This document shows, piece by piece, positions 33,027 through 41,384 of a stretch of DNA of 64,000 nt. This DNA is from JANLQX01 sp031368215 (GTDB lineage Bacteria; Actinomycetota; Acidimicrobiia; Acidimicrobiales; JANYDT01), in NCBI GenBank assembly GCA_031368215.1, contig JANLRD010000270.1, positions 1-64,000 on the forward strand. Reading direction: 5' to 3'. Both the position numbers and the translations under genes were made by a program. The stretch's first letter is position 1, and each line of letters opens with the position of its first letter. The notes under the pieces were generated by a model. The model was not told where the DNA came from and searched no databases. It was given only the letters and a program-made list of their open reading frames with translations.

Positions 33027-33551
33027 GTGGAACTGATCACGGCGCGACTGGCGCTCCGCCCGGCGTCACCGGAGCATGTAGATCTCCATGTCGAGCTCGA
33101 CGCCGATCCCGAGGTGATGCGCTACATCAGCGGCGGCCGGGCGAGCACACGCGAGGAGATCGAGAGGATCGTTCGCGAGGTGCGAGGTACTCGTTGGACA
33201 GCGACGCTGCTCGATTCGGAGCTGTTCGTCGGATGGTTCTCCCTTCGCTCGAGCGCACCCGCCGAGTTCGAGCTCGGCTACCGGTTGAGCCGAGCCATGT
33301 GGGGTCAGGGGCTCGCAACGGAAGGAACGAGGGCGCTCGTCGATCATGCGTTCACCGCCCGTGACGCTGCGCGGGTCTGGGCCCAGACCATGACCGTGAA
33401 CGCGCGGTCGCGCGCCGTGATGGAACGCTGCGGCCTTCACTACGTGCGGACGTTCCACTACGACTGGCCTGAGGCGATCGAAGGCGGCGACGAAGGTGAC
33501 GTCGAATACGATCTCGCCCGCGAGGGGTGGCTCGCGTTGTGCAACGGGTGA
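33027..33551 (+). CDS. GNAT-family N-acetyltransferase (RimJ/RimL type)
   Basis: 174 aa. LITARLALRPASPEHVDLHVELDADPEVMRYI at the start and ELGYRLSRAMWGQGLATEGTRALVDHAF for the acetyl-CoA loop (Q/RxxGxG/A in the relaxed form WGQGLA), then VNARSRAVMERCGLHYVRTF. RimJ/RimL-like members acetylate protein N-termini or small amines. Start GTG 33027 is the only in-frame start near the fold's first strand; a weak GAGACT lies 7 nt upstream. Confidence 0.88.
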   Translation: MELITARLALRPASPEHVDLHVELDADPEVMRYISGGRASTREEIERIVREVRGTRWTATLLDSELFVGWFSLRSSAPAEFELGYRLSRAMWGQGLATEGTRALVDHAFTARDAARVWAQTMTVNARSRAVMERCGLHYVRTFHYDWPEAIEGGDEGDVEYDLAREGWLALCNG

Positions 33552-33572
33552 TGAGTTGCCCGGTCACCGTTG

Positions 33573-33660
33573 CCTACGTAGGCCAGCTCACTCGCATGGG
33601 CCGCGAAACCATGGATTTTCGCCGGTCAGCTGGCCCGAGCGAGCCAGCCGGCCCACAGGG
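33573..33660. repeat. 88-bp intergenic repeat, copy 1
   Basis: 88 bp, about 93% identical to copy 2 (33847-33934). Its ends form an imperfect inverted repeat: GGCCAGCTCACTCGC near the left pairs with GCGAGCCAGCCGGCC near the right. It has no coding capacity of its own; the size and hairpin ends suggest a REP/MITE-like element. Confidence 0.7.
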
Positions 33661-33760
33661 TTATGGGGGACTGGGGATTGCGGGCCTGGCCGAACTGGTC
33701 GTCGTTCAGTAGCCCGATCACGTCACCGAGATCCGACTCGACCGCGCGGCGGAACTCCAT
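33626..33760 (-). pseudogene. truncated GNAT acetyltransferase fragment
   Basis: From the ATG at 33760 the frame reads MEFRRAVESDLGDVIGLLNDDQFGQARNP, a standard GNAT N-terminus, then after about 31 residues runs into copy 1 of the 88-bp repeat and stops at 33626. The rest of the acetyltransferase is missing. Insertion or recombination at the repeat is the simplest explanation. Confidence 0.65.
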
Positions 33761-33846
33761 GGCGTGAGTAGCGTCCTTACGAGGCGCCCACTCCGCAGTC
33801 ACGGCCCCCACGCTAGGCCGCCAGACAATCGCCCCCGGGGAGCACA

Positions 33847-33934
33847 CCTACGTGGGCCAGCTCACTCGCATGGGCCGGGAAACCATGGATTTTCGCGGGT
33901 TGGCTGGCCCGAGCGAGCCAGCTGGCCCACAGGG
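33847..33934. repeat. 88-bp intergenic repeat, copy 2
   Basis: Same length and orientation as copy 1, with about six substitutions. Left arm TGGGCCAGCTCACTCGC and right arm GCGAGCCAGCTGGCCCA pair over 17 bp with two mismatches. Confidence 0.7.
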
Positions 33935-33946
33935 TGTTGTGCGGAC

Positions 33947-35284
33947 CTACGTGACGATCAGCCCCAAGGCGATGCTCGCAGCGAGGGTGCCCGAGCTACC
34001 CGTCAAGGTCAACGGGTAGGTGCCGGGCGTCGCGCCGAGGGGCACGGTCACGGTGAGCGAGACGTTCGGGGCGCTTCCGCTCGCCGAGATCGTGACACCG
34101 GCAGGGAGCCCGGACACGACGAACGTGATCGAGCCGGCGAAGCCGCCGGTCGGCGTGATCGTCACGCCGTAGGACGACGAGGCGCCACGGGCGATCGTGA
34201 GGCCGGACGGCGTGGCGCTCAATCCGAATCCACCGGTTGGGGCGAACACGTTGAGAATCATCGGGTACGAGCGGGTGACCGATCCGGCCACGCCGACGAT
34301 GCTGAGCGGGTAGGACCCCGCGGCAACGGCAGTCGTGGCGTTGAAGATCAACGTTGAGTCACCGAAGGTGGGGTTGGGGATGAAGGTGGCGGAAACTCCG
34401 GGCGGTAGGCCGTTCACTCCGAGGGTCACGATCGGTGCGGTCGGACCGACGAGGCGGTATCCGATCTGCGAGGAGACGGTGCCGCCGATCTGCAGGTTGG
34501 CCGAGGCCGGGACGACGAGGGCGAAGTCAGGGGTGCTCGTGACGCTGAGGATCACGGCGGTGAAGCGGGCGTTGAGTGGATCAGAAGTGGCCTTGATCGT
34601 CACCGTGTAGCGACCGTTGGGCGTCGACACCGACGGCGTCGCATAGAGGACGGTGCCGCCTCTGGTCGGATTCGGGGCGAAGTTCGACGTGACCCCCGTC
34701 GGAAGGCCCGTCGCACTGAAGGTCACGTCGCCGGCATAGCCACCGGATCGGTCGACGGTGAAGCCGAACGCTGCGGTCTGTCCGGTGACGACCGCCACCT
34801 CGGGATTGTCCGCACGAATACCGAACGACGGCGTGGCCACGGGTGGCGGCGGTATGGTCACGGGTGGCGGTGGTGTGGTCACGGGTGGCGGTGAGACCGA
34901 GCCGACGACGTCGAGGTACACGGTGAGGCTCTTCGCCGGCGCCCGCGAGATGGTGCGGGCCGTGACGGCGAACATACCCGGCGGTGTGGTCGTCGGGACG
35001 CTGATCGACAACTCGTATTGGCTGCTGCTCGACTGGCTGACCGACGTCGTGGCGCCGGCCGGTGCACCACTGAACGCGAAACCGATGGAGCCGACCTTGC
35101 CGGTCGTCTTGATGATGAACGGATAGCGAGCGGTGGCACCGGGGGCGACAGTCTGGCGTGGCTGCAAGATGATCGACACGCTCCGCGGTGCTGCCGACGC
35201 AGGAACCGCAGCCGCGGATCCGACGGCGAAGAGGGAGAAGAGAACAGCCGCGAGCACTCCACGGACACGGCGATGTGCAGTCAT
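33947..35284 (-). CDS. secreted multi-domain Ig-like protein
   Basis: 445 aa. Residues 1-31 are a signal peptide (Arg-rich start, AVLFSLFAVGSAAAV core, cleavage near ASA-AP). One beta domain (35-125) is joined by a Pro-rich linker (PPPVTTPPPPVTIPPPP) to three repeats of about 95 residues sharing the pattern GLPxGVTxxFxPNPT and SGxxxxxxxxLxV, i.e. Ig-like/bacterial sandwich domains rich in Gly, Thr and Ser. No catalytic motif and no anchor are seen; the protein ends with a domain strand. Adhesion or wall-associated function is inferred. The start is the ATG at 35284; a longer in-frame extension upstream is atypical. Confidence 0.82.
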   Translation of the reverse strand: MTAHRRVRGVLAAVLFSLFAVGSAAAVPASAAPRSVSIILQPRQTVAPGATARYPFIIKTTGKVGSIGFAFSGAPAGATTSVSQSSSSQYELSISVPTTTPPGMFAVTARTISRAPAKSLTVYLDVVGSVSPPPVTTPPPPVTIPPPPVATPSFGIRADNPEVAVVTGQTAAFGFTVDRSGGYAGDVTFSATGLPTGVTSNFAPNPTRGGTVLYATPSVSTPNGRYTVTIKATSDPLNARFTAVILSVTSTPDFALVVPASANLQIGGTVSSQIGYRLVGPTAPIVTLGVNGLPPGVSATFIPNPTFGDSTLIFNATTAVAAGSYPLSIVGVAGSVTRSYPMILNVFAPTGGFGLSATPSGLTIARGASSSYGVTITPTGGFAGSITFVVSGLPAGVTISASGSAPNVSLTVTVPLGATPGTYPLTLTGSSGTLAASIALGLIVT

Positions 35285-35439
35285 GGTCAGAGCGTGCGCG
35301 CCGTAGCAACTCCCGTCCAGAGGCGAACGCCTAGGCGCGGGTGGCCATCCGTGCCCCCCGCTCGGGCCATCCGGCCCGGCTCCTGCCCCCGTGGCGGCGA
35401 CCTGGCCCCGCCCGCTCGTTCCCCACGGGCGCGTGAGGC

Positions 35440-36552
35440 TCAGGCCGACACGAGCGCCGGTACGTCGATGCTGTAGAGCTGAGCGGCGTTGTCGCACACG
35501 ATGGCACGGGTCTGCTCGGGGGTCAGCGACTTGGTGTGCTCGGCGAGGAGCTCCTGACTCCACGGCCAGGTGGAGTCGGAGTGGGGGAAGTCGTTGGCCC
35601 ACATGAGGTTGCGCCAGTTCATGTCGTCGGCGTGCTTGAACGCCGTCCAGTCGTCCTGGAACGTGAGGTAGATGTTGTTGAGGAAGTACTCGCTCGGGTG
35701 CTTGCTGAGCTCCTGGCCCGCCGGCAGCCAGTAGCGGTGGCGGTCGTAGGCGTGGTCCATGCGGTAGGTGAAGTGCGGTACCCATCCGGCGTCGGCTTCT
35801 GCGCAGATCACCCTCAGATCAGGGTTGCGTTCGAACACACCGCCGAGCACGAGCAGGGCCATGATGTCCTGGCAGCCGCGCATGATGGTCAGGAAGCTGG
35901 CCATGCGCGGACCGCGGTGTCGGGCCGAGCGCATGGTGAGGATGTGGAACGAGGGCGGGAGGTCGAGCTCGACGCACGCCGCCCAGAACTCGTCGTAGAC
36001 GGGGGAGTCGTAGTCCTCGACGACCGGCTGGCCGGGCATGGTGACACCGCGGAGCCCGAGCGCCTTGATCGCGTGCAGGTCGGCGATCGCTTCGTCGGGG
36101 GAGCGCATGGCCGTCTGGCCAAGTCCGAGGAGGCGGGTCGGGTGCGCCGCACAGAACCCGGCGAGCCATCGGTTGTAGGCGTCGAAGCAGGCCTCCTTGT
36201 AGTCGGCGTCGGCGAGGTTGCAGATCATCATTCCGATGCTCGGGTAGATCACCTCGGCGTGGACGCCGTCGCGCTCCTGATCGGCCATTCGCGCGTCGGG
36301 GTCCCATCCGCCTCGGTGGAGGTCGGAGAACCGTGAGCCCTTCTCGCGGATCTCCGAGGGAGCCTTGCCGGCGGCGGCGATGGTGCCGAGCGAGAGCGGC
36401 TTGCTGACGCCTTCGATGATGAAGACGTCACCATCGTCACCGGCGTCGACGAGGTGCGGGGCGCGATCGCGGAATGCCGGATCGATGTTGTCGATGTAGC
36501 AGTTCGGCGGTTCGGTGATGTGCGAATCGGCGGAGATCACGGCGTGGTTCAC
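35440..36552 (-). CDS. amidohydrolase family 2 (ACMSD/LigW-like) protein
   Basis: 370 aa TIM-barrel. ISADSHITEPPNCYI supplies the DxH variant of the metal motif, VICAEADAGWVPHFTYRMDH a mid-barrel segment, and LMWANDFPHSDSTWPWS the C-terminal Asp-x-x-His site. Such enzymes decarboxylate or hydrolyse aromatic acids; many paralogues are found in Actinobacteria. The GTG at 36552 overlaps the upstream deacylase stop by 4 nt, so the two are one operon. Confidence 0.9.
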   Translation of the reverse strand: MNHAVISADSHITEPPNCYIDNIDPAFRDRAPHLVDAGDDGDVFIIEGVSKPLSLGTIAAAGKAPSEIREKGSRFSDLHRGGWDPDARMADQERDGVHAEVIYPSIGMMICNLADADYKEACFDAYNRWLAGFCAAHPTRLLGLGQTAMRSPDEAIADLHAIKALGLRGVTMPGQPVVEDYDSPVYDEFWAACVELDLPPSFHILTMRSARHRGPRMASFLTIMRGCQDIMALLVLGGVFERNPDLRVICAEADAGWVPHFTYRMDHAYDRHRYWLPAGQELSKHPSEYFLNNIYLTFQDDWTAFKHADDMNWRNLMWANDFPHSDSTWPWSQELLAEHTKSLTPEQTRAIVCDNAAQLYSIDVPALVSA

Positions 36553-38297
36553 GGGAGCGTCCTGTTCGGATCGGTGGGGTCGGGCTGGGCGCCGCGGACG
36601 AGTCGTCCGGGGTACTGACCGGTGGGTCGTCCTTCGCGCTGCGTCTCGACGCCGTTGACGAAGGTGTGCAGGTAGCCGGTGGCCGGTTGCAGCAGCCGCT
36701 TGCCGTTGGCCGGGAGGTCGTAGGCGATCTGCGGTGCGTCAAGGCCGAGGGTGTCGGGGTCGATGATGTTGATGTCGGCCCGGTAGCCCGGGGCGATAAG
36801 GCCGCGGTCGAGGAGCCCGACGGTTTCTGCGGTGGCCCGGGTCTGCTGGCGGACGAGCCACGGCAGTTCGAAGCGGGGCCCCCGGGCGCGATGCATTCCC
36901 CAGTGCGCCAGCATCGTGGTGGGGTAGCTGGCGTCGCAGATGGTTCCCACGTGCGCGCCGCCGTCGCTGAGTCCCGGGACGCAGTTGGCGTGGCTCATCA
37001 TCTCGGCCACGGCATCGAGGTTGCCGCCGGCATAGTTGAGGACGGGCGTGTACAGCAGCGCCTTTCCCTCGTCGGCGGCGAGCAGTTCGATGAGCAGGTC
37101 TGCGGGCTCGCGTCCGAGACGCGCCGCGCATGCGGCGATCGTGTTCGCCGGGTCGGGTTCGTAGTCGGGCGGGGTGCCGAGCACGTAGGTGTTCGCCAGG
37201 TTGACCATACGCTGCGCCGACCCATTGCTGAACTCGGCAGTAAGCACCGCACGACGCGTCGGTTCGGAGATGGCCCGCGCCTGCTCGGCCAGCGGCAGTG
37301 CCCGGAGGTCGCGGAACGACGGGCACCGGTTGAGCGGGTTCACCGTGCCCTGCAGGCCGATGAGGACGCCGATCCCGCGGGCAGCGACCTGGGCGCGCAT
37401 GGTATGTCCGGCGACGTTGATGGCGTCGAGTTCGGCGAGCACGCTGCGGTACATCTCCGGCCGACGGGGATCCTGGGCGAGCGAGATCGACAGCGGCCGC
37501 CCGGACGCCGTCAGCATGGCGCGGATGGTCGACATCTCGTCGTCGAGATCGAAGAAGTCCGACACCACCTGCAGCACTCCACGGCCGGTCTCGCCCATGG
37601 CCTTGGCCACACCGACGAGCTCGGCCCGGGCGGCGTTGAGCGACGGCGTCGGCTCGCCGCGGCTGGTGCGATGGTTGACGGTGCGTGAGGTGGTGAACCC
37701 CAGCGCTCCGGCAACGACGGCTTCGGCGACGAGACGGCCCATCTCGGCGATCTCCTCGGTAGTTGCCGGTTCACGGTTCGCGCCACGCTCGCCCATCACG
37801 TAGAGGCGCAGCGGACCGTGGGGGACCTGGGCGGCGAAGTCGATGTCGCGCTCGCCCCGCGAGAGGACGTCGAGGAAGTCAGGGAACGTCTCCCAGTTCC
37901 AGGCGAGCCCCTCGTGGAGCGCGGCGCCGGGGATGTCCTCCACGCCCTCCATGAGTTCCACCAGGCGGTCATGATCGCCGGGCCGCACGGGAGCGAATCC
38001 GACGCCGCAGTTGCTCATCACCACCGTGGTGACCCCGTGGCCCGACGATGGCATGAGGGAGGTGTCCCAGGTGACCTGGCCGTCGTAGTGAGTGTGGATG
38101 TCGACGAATCCCGGTGTGAGCAGCGCGCCGCCGACGTGCATCTCCTGACGCGCCGTGGAGGTGACGCGTCCGACCTCGACGATGCGTCCGTCGGTGATGG
38201 CCACGTCGGCCGATCTGGCCGGTGCACCGGTGCCATCGAGGACGGATGCACCGCGGATGATCACGTCGTGCTCCGCTGGACGGGTTGGCTGGGCCAT
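36549..38297 (-). CDS. N-acyl-D-amino-acid deacylase/D-aminoacylase-like amidohydrolase
   Basis: 582 aa. TPGFVDIHTHYDGQVTWD is the D-aminoacylase metal motif, SNCGVGFAPVRPGDHDRLVELMEGVEDIPG is highly typical of the family, GLSDGGAHVG carries the late Asp, and the sandwich domain closes with LIAPGYRADINIIDPD. Zinc amidohydrolase; the true substrate may be a cyclic or acylated amide. The ATG at 38297 has GAGGGGA upstream. Coupled (GTGA) to the following amidohydrolase. Confidence 0.9.
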   Translation of the reverse strand: MAQPTRPAEHDVIIRGASVLDGTGAPARSADVAITDGRIVEVGRVTSTARQEMHVGGALLTPGFVDIHTHYDGQVTWDTSLMPSSGHGVTTVVMSNCGVGFAPVRPGDHDRLVELMEGVEDIPGAALHEGLAWNWETFPDFLDVLSRGERDIDFAAQVPHGPLRLYVMGERGANREPATTEEIAEMGRLVAEAVVAGALGFTTSRTVNHRTSRGEPTPSLNAARAELVGVAKAMGETGRGVLQVVSDFFDLDDEMSTIRAMLTASGRPLSISLAQDPRRPEMYRSVLAELDAINVAGHTMRAQVAARGIGVLIGLQGTVNPLNRCPSFRDLRALPLAEQARAISEPTRRAVLTAEFSNGSAQRMVNLANTYVLGTPPDYEPDPANTIAACAARLGREPADLLIELLAADEGKALLYTPVLNYAGGNLDAVAEMMSHANCVPGLSDGGAHVGTICDASYPTTMLAHWGMHRARGPRFELPWLVRQQTRATAETVGLLDRGLIAPGYRADINIIDPDTLGLDAPQIAYDLPANGKRLLQPATGYLHTFVNGVETQREGRPTGQYPGRLVRGAQPDPTDPNRTLP

Positions 38298-38422
38298 GCG
38301 ATGTCCCCTCGTTCGACGTCGCCCGGCGAGCACGCACAGGCGATGTTCGAGTCTGACAGTATGCCGGGCCGGTCGCCCAAACCGGCGGGGTCGGAGATTC
38401 GCCCAGCTGCGACCGGTCACGG

Positions 38423-38428
38423 TAGCGT
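38423..38428 (+). promoter_or_regulatory. -10 hexamer TAGCGT of alcohol dehydrogenase gene
   Basis: TAGCGT, 8 nt before the ATG at 38437; no ribosome site is visible. Confidence 0.45.
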
Positions 38429-38436
38429 CCCGGCCT

Positions 38437-39528
38437 ATGCGCGCCGCCGTCCTGAACGAACAGCCCGGGAAACTCGAGATCGAGGATCTCCTCGTCGACA
38501 ACCCCGGTCCCAACGAAGTCCTGATCCGGGTTGTCGGCGCCGGACTGTGCCATTCCGATCTGCACTTCATGGAGGCCAGCTATCCGACGAAGGTGCCGTG
38601 CGTGGCCGGTCATGAGTCGGCCGGTGTCGTCGAGGCGGTCGGCAGCGAGGTGACCTATTGCACGCCGGGTGATCACGTCGTCACCTGCCTCTCGGTGTTC
38701 TGCGGCCAATGCCGGCTCTGTCTTTCCGGACGTCCGCATCTGTGCGTGAACAAGGACGCGGCGTCGCGGCCGGCCGGGGCACCGCCCCGGTTGCGCAGGC
38801 ACGACGGCACGCCGGTGGAGCAGCTGATACGCCTCGGCGGGTTCGCCGAGATGATGCTCGTGCACCAGAACGCGGTGGTCGTCATTGATCGGGAGATGCC
38901 CCTCGACCGAGCCGCGCTGGTCGGGTGCGGCGTGCTGACGGGAACCGGTGCGGTGTTTCGCACCGCCCGGATCGAGCCTGGCTCGCGGGTCTGCGTGATC
39001 GGCGCCGGCGGCGTCGGCCTGGCGGCGATTCAGGGCGCTCGTATCGCCGGTGCCGGACAGATCGTGGTGGTCGACCTTTCCGACAGCAAGCTGGAAGTGG
39101 CGAAGCAGTTCGGCGCGACCGACATCGTCAACGCGTCAACGGTCGAAAACGCCGTGAAGGCCGTGAAGGCGTTGACCGGTGGCGGAGTCGACTACAGCTT
39201 CGAGGCGATCGGCTTGAAGGCGACGGCTGACCAGTCGTTCCAGATGCTCGATGTCGGCGGCACGGCGACCGTGATCGGGATGATCCCGCCCAGTGCGATG
39301 GTCGAGGTCCGCGGGGTCGACCTGCTCAGCGAGAAGAAGATCCAGGGGTCGATGATGGGCTCGAACCAGTTCCGCACCGACATCCCGGCGCTCATCAGCA
39401 TGTACATGGACGGTCGCCTCAAGCTCGACGAGATGGTGTCGGCCCGCATGGGTCTCGACGACGTGAATGACGGCTACGCGGCGATGAAGCGCGGCGAGGT
39501 CAGCCGCCAGGTCATCGTCTTCGACTGA
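38437..39528 (+). CDS. Zn-dependent alcohol dehydrogenase (class III-like MDR)
   Basis: 363 aa. Catalytic-zinc ligands lie in GAGLCHSDLHFM and VAGHESAGVV; the structural-zinc loop has four Cys in FCGQCRLCLSGRPHLC. The NAD(H) fold shows CVIGAGGVGLAAIQGARIAGAG followed by VVDLSDSKLEVAKQFGATD. Related enzymes oxidise primary alcohols or formaldehyde adducts, sometimes with mycothiol. Divergent from the deacylase operon. Substrate not predictable. Confidence 0.92.
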   Translation: MRAAVLNEQPGKLEIEDLLVDNPGPNEVLIRVVGAGLCHSDLHFMEASYPTKVPCVAGHESAGVVEAVGSEVTYCTPGDHVVTCLSVFCGQCRLCLSGRPHLCVNKDAASRPAGAPPRLRRHDGTPVEQLIRLGGFAEMMLVHQNAVVVIDREMPLDRAALVGCGVLTGTGAVFRTARIEPGSRVCVIGAGGVGLAAIQGARIAGAGQIVVVDLSDSKLEVAKQFGATDIVNASTVENAVKAVKALTGGGVDYSFEAIGLKATADQSFQMLDVGGTATVIGMIPPSAMVEVRGVDLLSEKKIQGSMMGSNQFRTDIPALISMYMDGRLKLDEMVSARMGLDDVNDGYAAMKRGEVSRQVIVFD

Positions 39529-39554
39529 CCTGGAGTTCCGGGGAGGGCTCGGTT

Positions 39555-39578
39555 CTCTCCATCGCTCCGAGAGTGACC
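39555..39578. terminator. degenerate hairpin after alcohol dehydrogenase
   Basis: ATCGCTCC-GAGAGTGAC forms an imperfect stem about 30 bases after the stop, related to the GTCGCTCC-type hairpins at 15047 and 53572. Confidence 0.25.
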
Positions 39579-39610
39579 CGGCGAACGAAGTTGCCACGCG
39601 GACGCGCGCA

Positions 39611-39630
39611 AATGATCAATATTGATCATT
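39611..39630. promoter_or_regulatory. perfect 20-bp palindrome, likely operator
   Basis: AATGATCAATATTGATCATT is fully palindromic and sits in an AT-rich patch about 80-100 bases before the small-protein gene at 39713. Dimeric repressors bind such sites; no adjacent regulator gene is seen. Confidence 0.6.
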
Positions 39631-39635
39631 CGATA

Positions 39636-39654
39636 GGTACTTTGCCTCAGTACC
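39636..39654. promoter_or_regulatory. second inverted repeat upstream of small-protein gene
   Basis: GGTACT-N7-AGTACC, perfect 6-bp arms, five bases after the 20-bp palindrome. Confidence 0.45.
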
Positions 39655-39712
39655 ATCGACAGCGCTTCACCTTTGAAAATCCGCGTTGTAAACCAACCAA
39701 GAGGAGCTTCAC

Positions 39713-39973
39713 ATGGGAGAAAATCGAGTCGTGGCTGGCGCGCTCAGCCATGAAGAGATCGTCAAGTCGTTCCTTGGATCCAAGGCTGTCGACTTCGCGG
39801 CACTCGGCAGGTTCGTGACGGAATACGGCGAGTCCATCGTGTCATCTGGCCGCGGCGACTACGGCGTCCGCTTCGGTCACTACAACATCTTGGCGTGCTT
39901 CAACATCGGACCACGCGACTTCGGGATCGGCGACATCGCCAGGAGCGGCATCGCCAAAGAACTGGCCGGCTGA
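39713..39973 (+). CDS. unrecognised 86-aa protein
   Basis: 86 aa with a helical N-terminal half (LSHEEIVKSFLGSKAVDFAAL, RFVTEYGESIV) and a Gly/aromatic-rich C-terminal half (RGDYGVRFGHYNILACF, then NIGPRDFGIGD), one Cys. No signal peptide. The ribosome site AGAGGAG 6 nt before the ATG is the strongest in the window, and a 13-bp hairpin follows the stop, so strong expression relative to the next gene is expected. A leader-plus-core peptide precursor is one possibility, a small structural protein another. I cannot assign a family. Confidence 0.75.
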   Translation: MGENRVVAGALSHEEIVKSFLGSKAVDFAALGRFVTEYGESIVSSGRGDYGVRFGHYNILACFNIGPRDFGIGDIARSGIAKELAG

Positions 39974-39995
39974 CCGACACCGATTGAAGCGGGAG

Positions 39996-40024
39996 CGGTT
40001 GGCGCAGCGACGCTGCGCCAACCG
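39996..40024 (+). terminator. strong 13-bp hairpin between small-protein gene and next gene
   Basis: CGGTTGGCGCAGC (39996-40008) pairs perfectly with GCTGCGCCAACCG (40012-40024), loop GAC. Lying inside an apparent operon it probably acts as a partial terminator or mRNA stabiliser. Confidence 0.65.
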
Positions 40025-40068
40025 TGGGACTTGCATAACAGACCGACCACGGCGACGAAGGAACTGAT

Positions 40069-41325
40069 GTGGGCACCGACCCGACCACGACCTGGCACCG
40101 GCGGGACCTCGCCCACCGAGTGTGCCGCGCTCTGCTCGTGGCGGAGCGGGTTCTGAGGTTTCTCGGGGACACGGGCTACCGCGACGACGAGGACCTCGAA
40201 GACAGCTTCGGACCTGACAAGCCCTTCGCCGAGACGGCCATGCTGCTGCACGTCGCGGCGGGCGTTCGGGGATTCCCCGACCTGACCAACCGTGTCGCCG
40301 GCCTGACCGATGCGCTGGCCCGCCGCGCCCGCTCGCCGCGCACGGCGTGCGCGATCGCAGTGCACCCGTCGATCGCGCTGCAGCTGGCCATGCCGCATGT
40401 GCTGCTCACCCGTCTCGGTCACCCCGACGCCCGCTTCGACGAGGTCCTTGACCTCAGCATGCAGAGCTCTGGCGCCCATGGTCGTGAGGTCGTGCCGCAC
40501 CGAATGCTCGAACGAATGTGGATCATGTCGTTGTGGACCAGACATGAACCGGGATCCGATTTTGATGTGGTCGCGCGACAGTCGGTGCTTTATCATCCGC
40601 TTGATCTGATCTGGGGTACGCGTGAAGACGCTTATGCCCATACCCATACGTTCATGTATTTTACGAATTTCGGGTATTCACGACGTGAACTGCCGCGAGC
40701 GCGATCGGATGTGCTGGCCGAGTCAGGCGTCCTGCTCGCCCGGAGCTTGCTGCTCGGCGACTTCGACCTCGCCGGCGAGGTGCTGATGGCGTGGCCGCTC
40801 ACCGGCGAGCCGTGGAGCCCGACGGCAGCGTTCGGGTTCCGGGTGCTGGCCGAACTCGAGGATCGTGTCGGGTTCCTGCCCGCGAAGAACGGTACGCCGG
40901 CGAAGTTCATCGACCTCGTCGCCGCCGAACGTACGAAGTACGCAGTGGCCTCCTCGTACCACACGGCCTACGTGATGGGCATGCTGTGTGCGCTCGCCCT
41001 CCGGGCCGAGGAGACGCTGCCGACCGCGTTCACCGGCTGGGCGGTGCCGCGCTCGGTCATCGACGAACTCCTTGCCATCATCGGCGGACGCGACGCTCCG
41101 TGGCGGGTCACGTTCGACCGGTTGGGTGCTGACGAGCAGCGCCGGCTCGGGTCCGTCCTGATGGACATGGCACTGTTGACGTCGGCGCGGAGCAACGACT
41201 ACGCCACGGTGGCGTCGCTGCTCGAACGGGCCGTGCACCATGGCCTCGCCGGTTCACCGCTGTGCGCGCAGGTCGCCCAGCTCCTCCACCGCGTGGCGGT
41301 TGGAGCCCAGGTGCTGGCTGGCTGA
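40069..41325 (+). CDS. 418-aa helical protein, DUF6895-like (tentative)
   Basis: 418 aa, almost wholly helical, no signal or TM segment. Recognisable pieces are RVCRALLVAERVLRFLGDTG, FAETAMLLHVAAGVRG and DAYAHTHTFMYFTNFGYS; the last resembles the His/Tyr/Phe-rich core of DUF6895-type proteins, but I hold this loosely. GTG 40069 has GAAGGA upstream. It follows the 86-aa gene and the hairpin and is probably co-transcribed. Codons in about 40550-40720 are much richer in A/T at position three than elsewhere in the gene. Function unknown. Confidence 0.75.
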   Translation: MGTDPTTTWHRRDLAHRVCRALLVAERVLRFLGDTGYRDDEDLEDSFGPDKPFAETAMLLHVAAGVRGFPDLTNRVAGLTDALARRARSPRTACAIAVHPSIALQLAMPHVLLTRLGHPDARFDEVLDLSMQSSGAHGREVVPHRMLERMWIMSLWTRHEPGSDFDVVARQSVLYHPLDLIWGTREDAYAHTHTFMYFTNFGYSRRELPRARSDVLAESGVLLARSLLLGDFDLAGEVLMAWPLTGEPWSPTAAFGFRVLAELEDRVGFLPAKNGTPAKFIDLVAAERTKYAVASSYHTAYVMGMLCALALRAEETLPTAFTGWAVPRSVIDELLAIIGGRDAPWRVTFDRLGADEQRRLGSVLMDMALLTSARSNDYATVASLLERAVHHGLAGSPLCAQVAQLLHRVAVGAQVLAG

Positions 41326-41342
41326 ACCGGGCCTCCGGCGCT

Positions 41343-41362
41343 CGGTCACTCGGAGTGCGACC
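41343..41362. terminator. imperfect hairpin after 418-aa gene
   Basis: GGTCACTC-G-GAGTGCGACC pairs with a two-base bulge, about 20 bases beyond the stop at 41325; the following CGGGCGAACGAAG also occurs after the hairpin at 39555. Confidence 0.25.
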
Positions 41363-41384
41363 GGGCGAACGAAGCCTGCTGCGA

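Noticed and set aside
33573..33934. The two 88-bp repeats as a CRISPR or an insertion sequence
   Set aside because: There are only two copies, no spacer regularity, and no transposase or cas gene.
39713..41325. Calling this a defined RiPP gene cluster
   Set aside because: No modifying enzyme, protease or transporter of a known class is adjacent; only the layout is suggestive.
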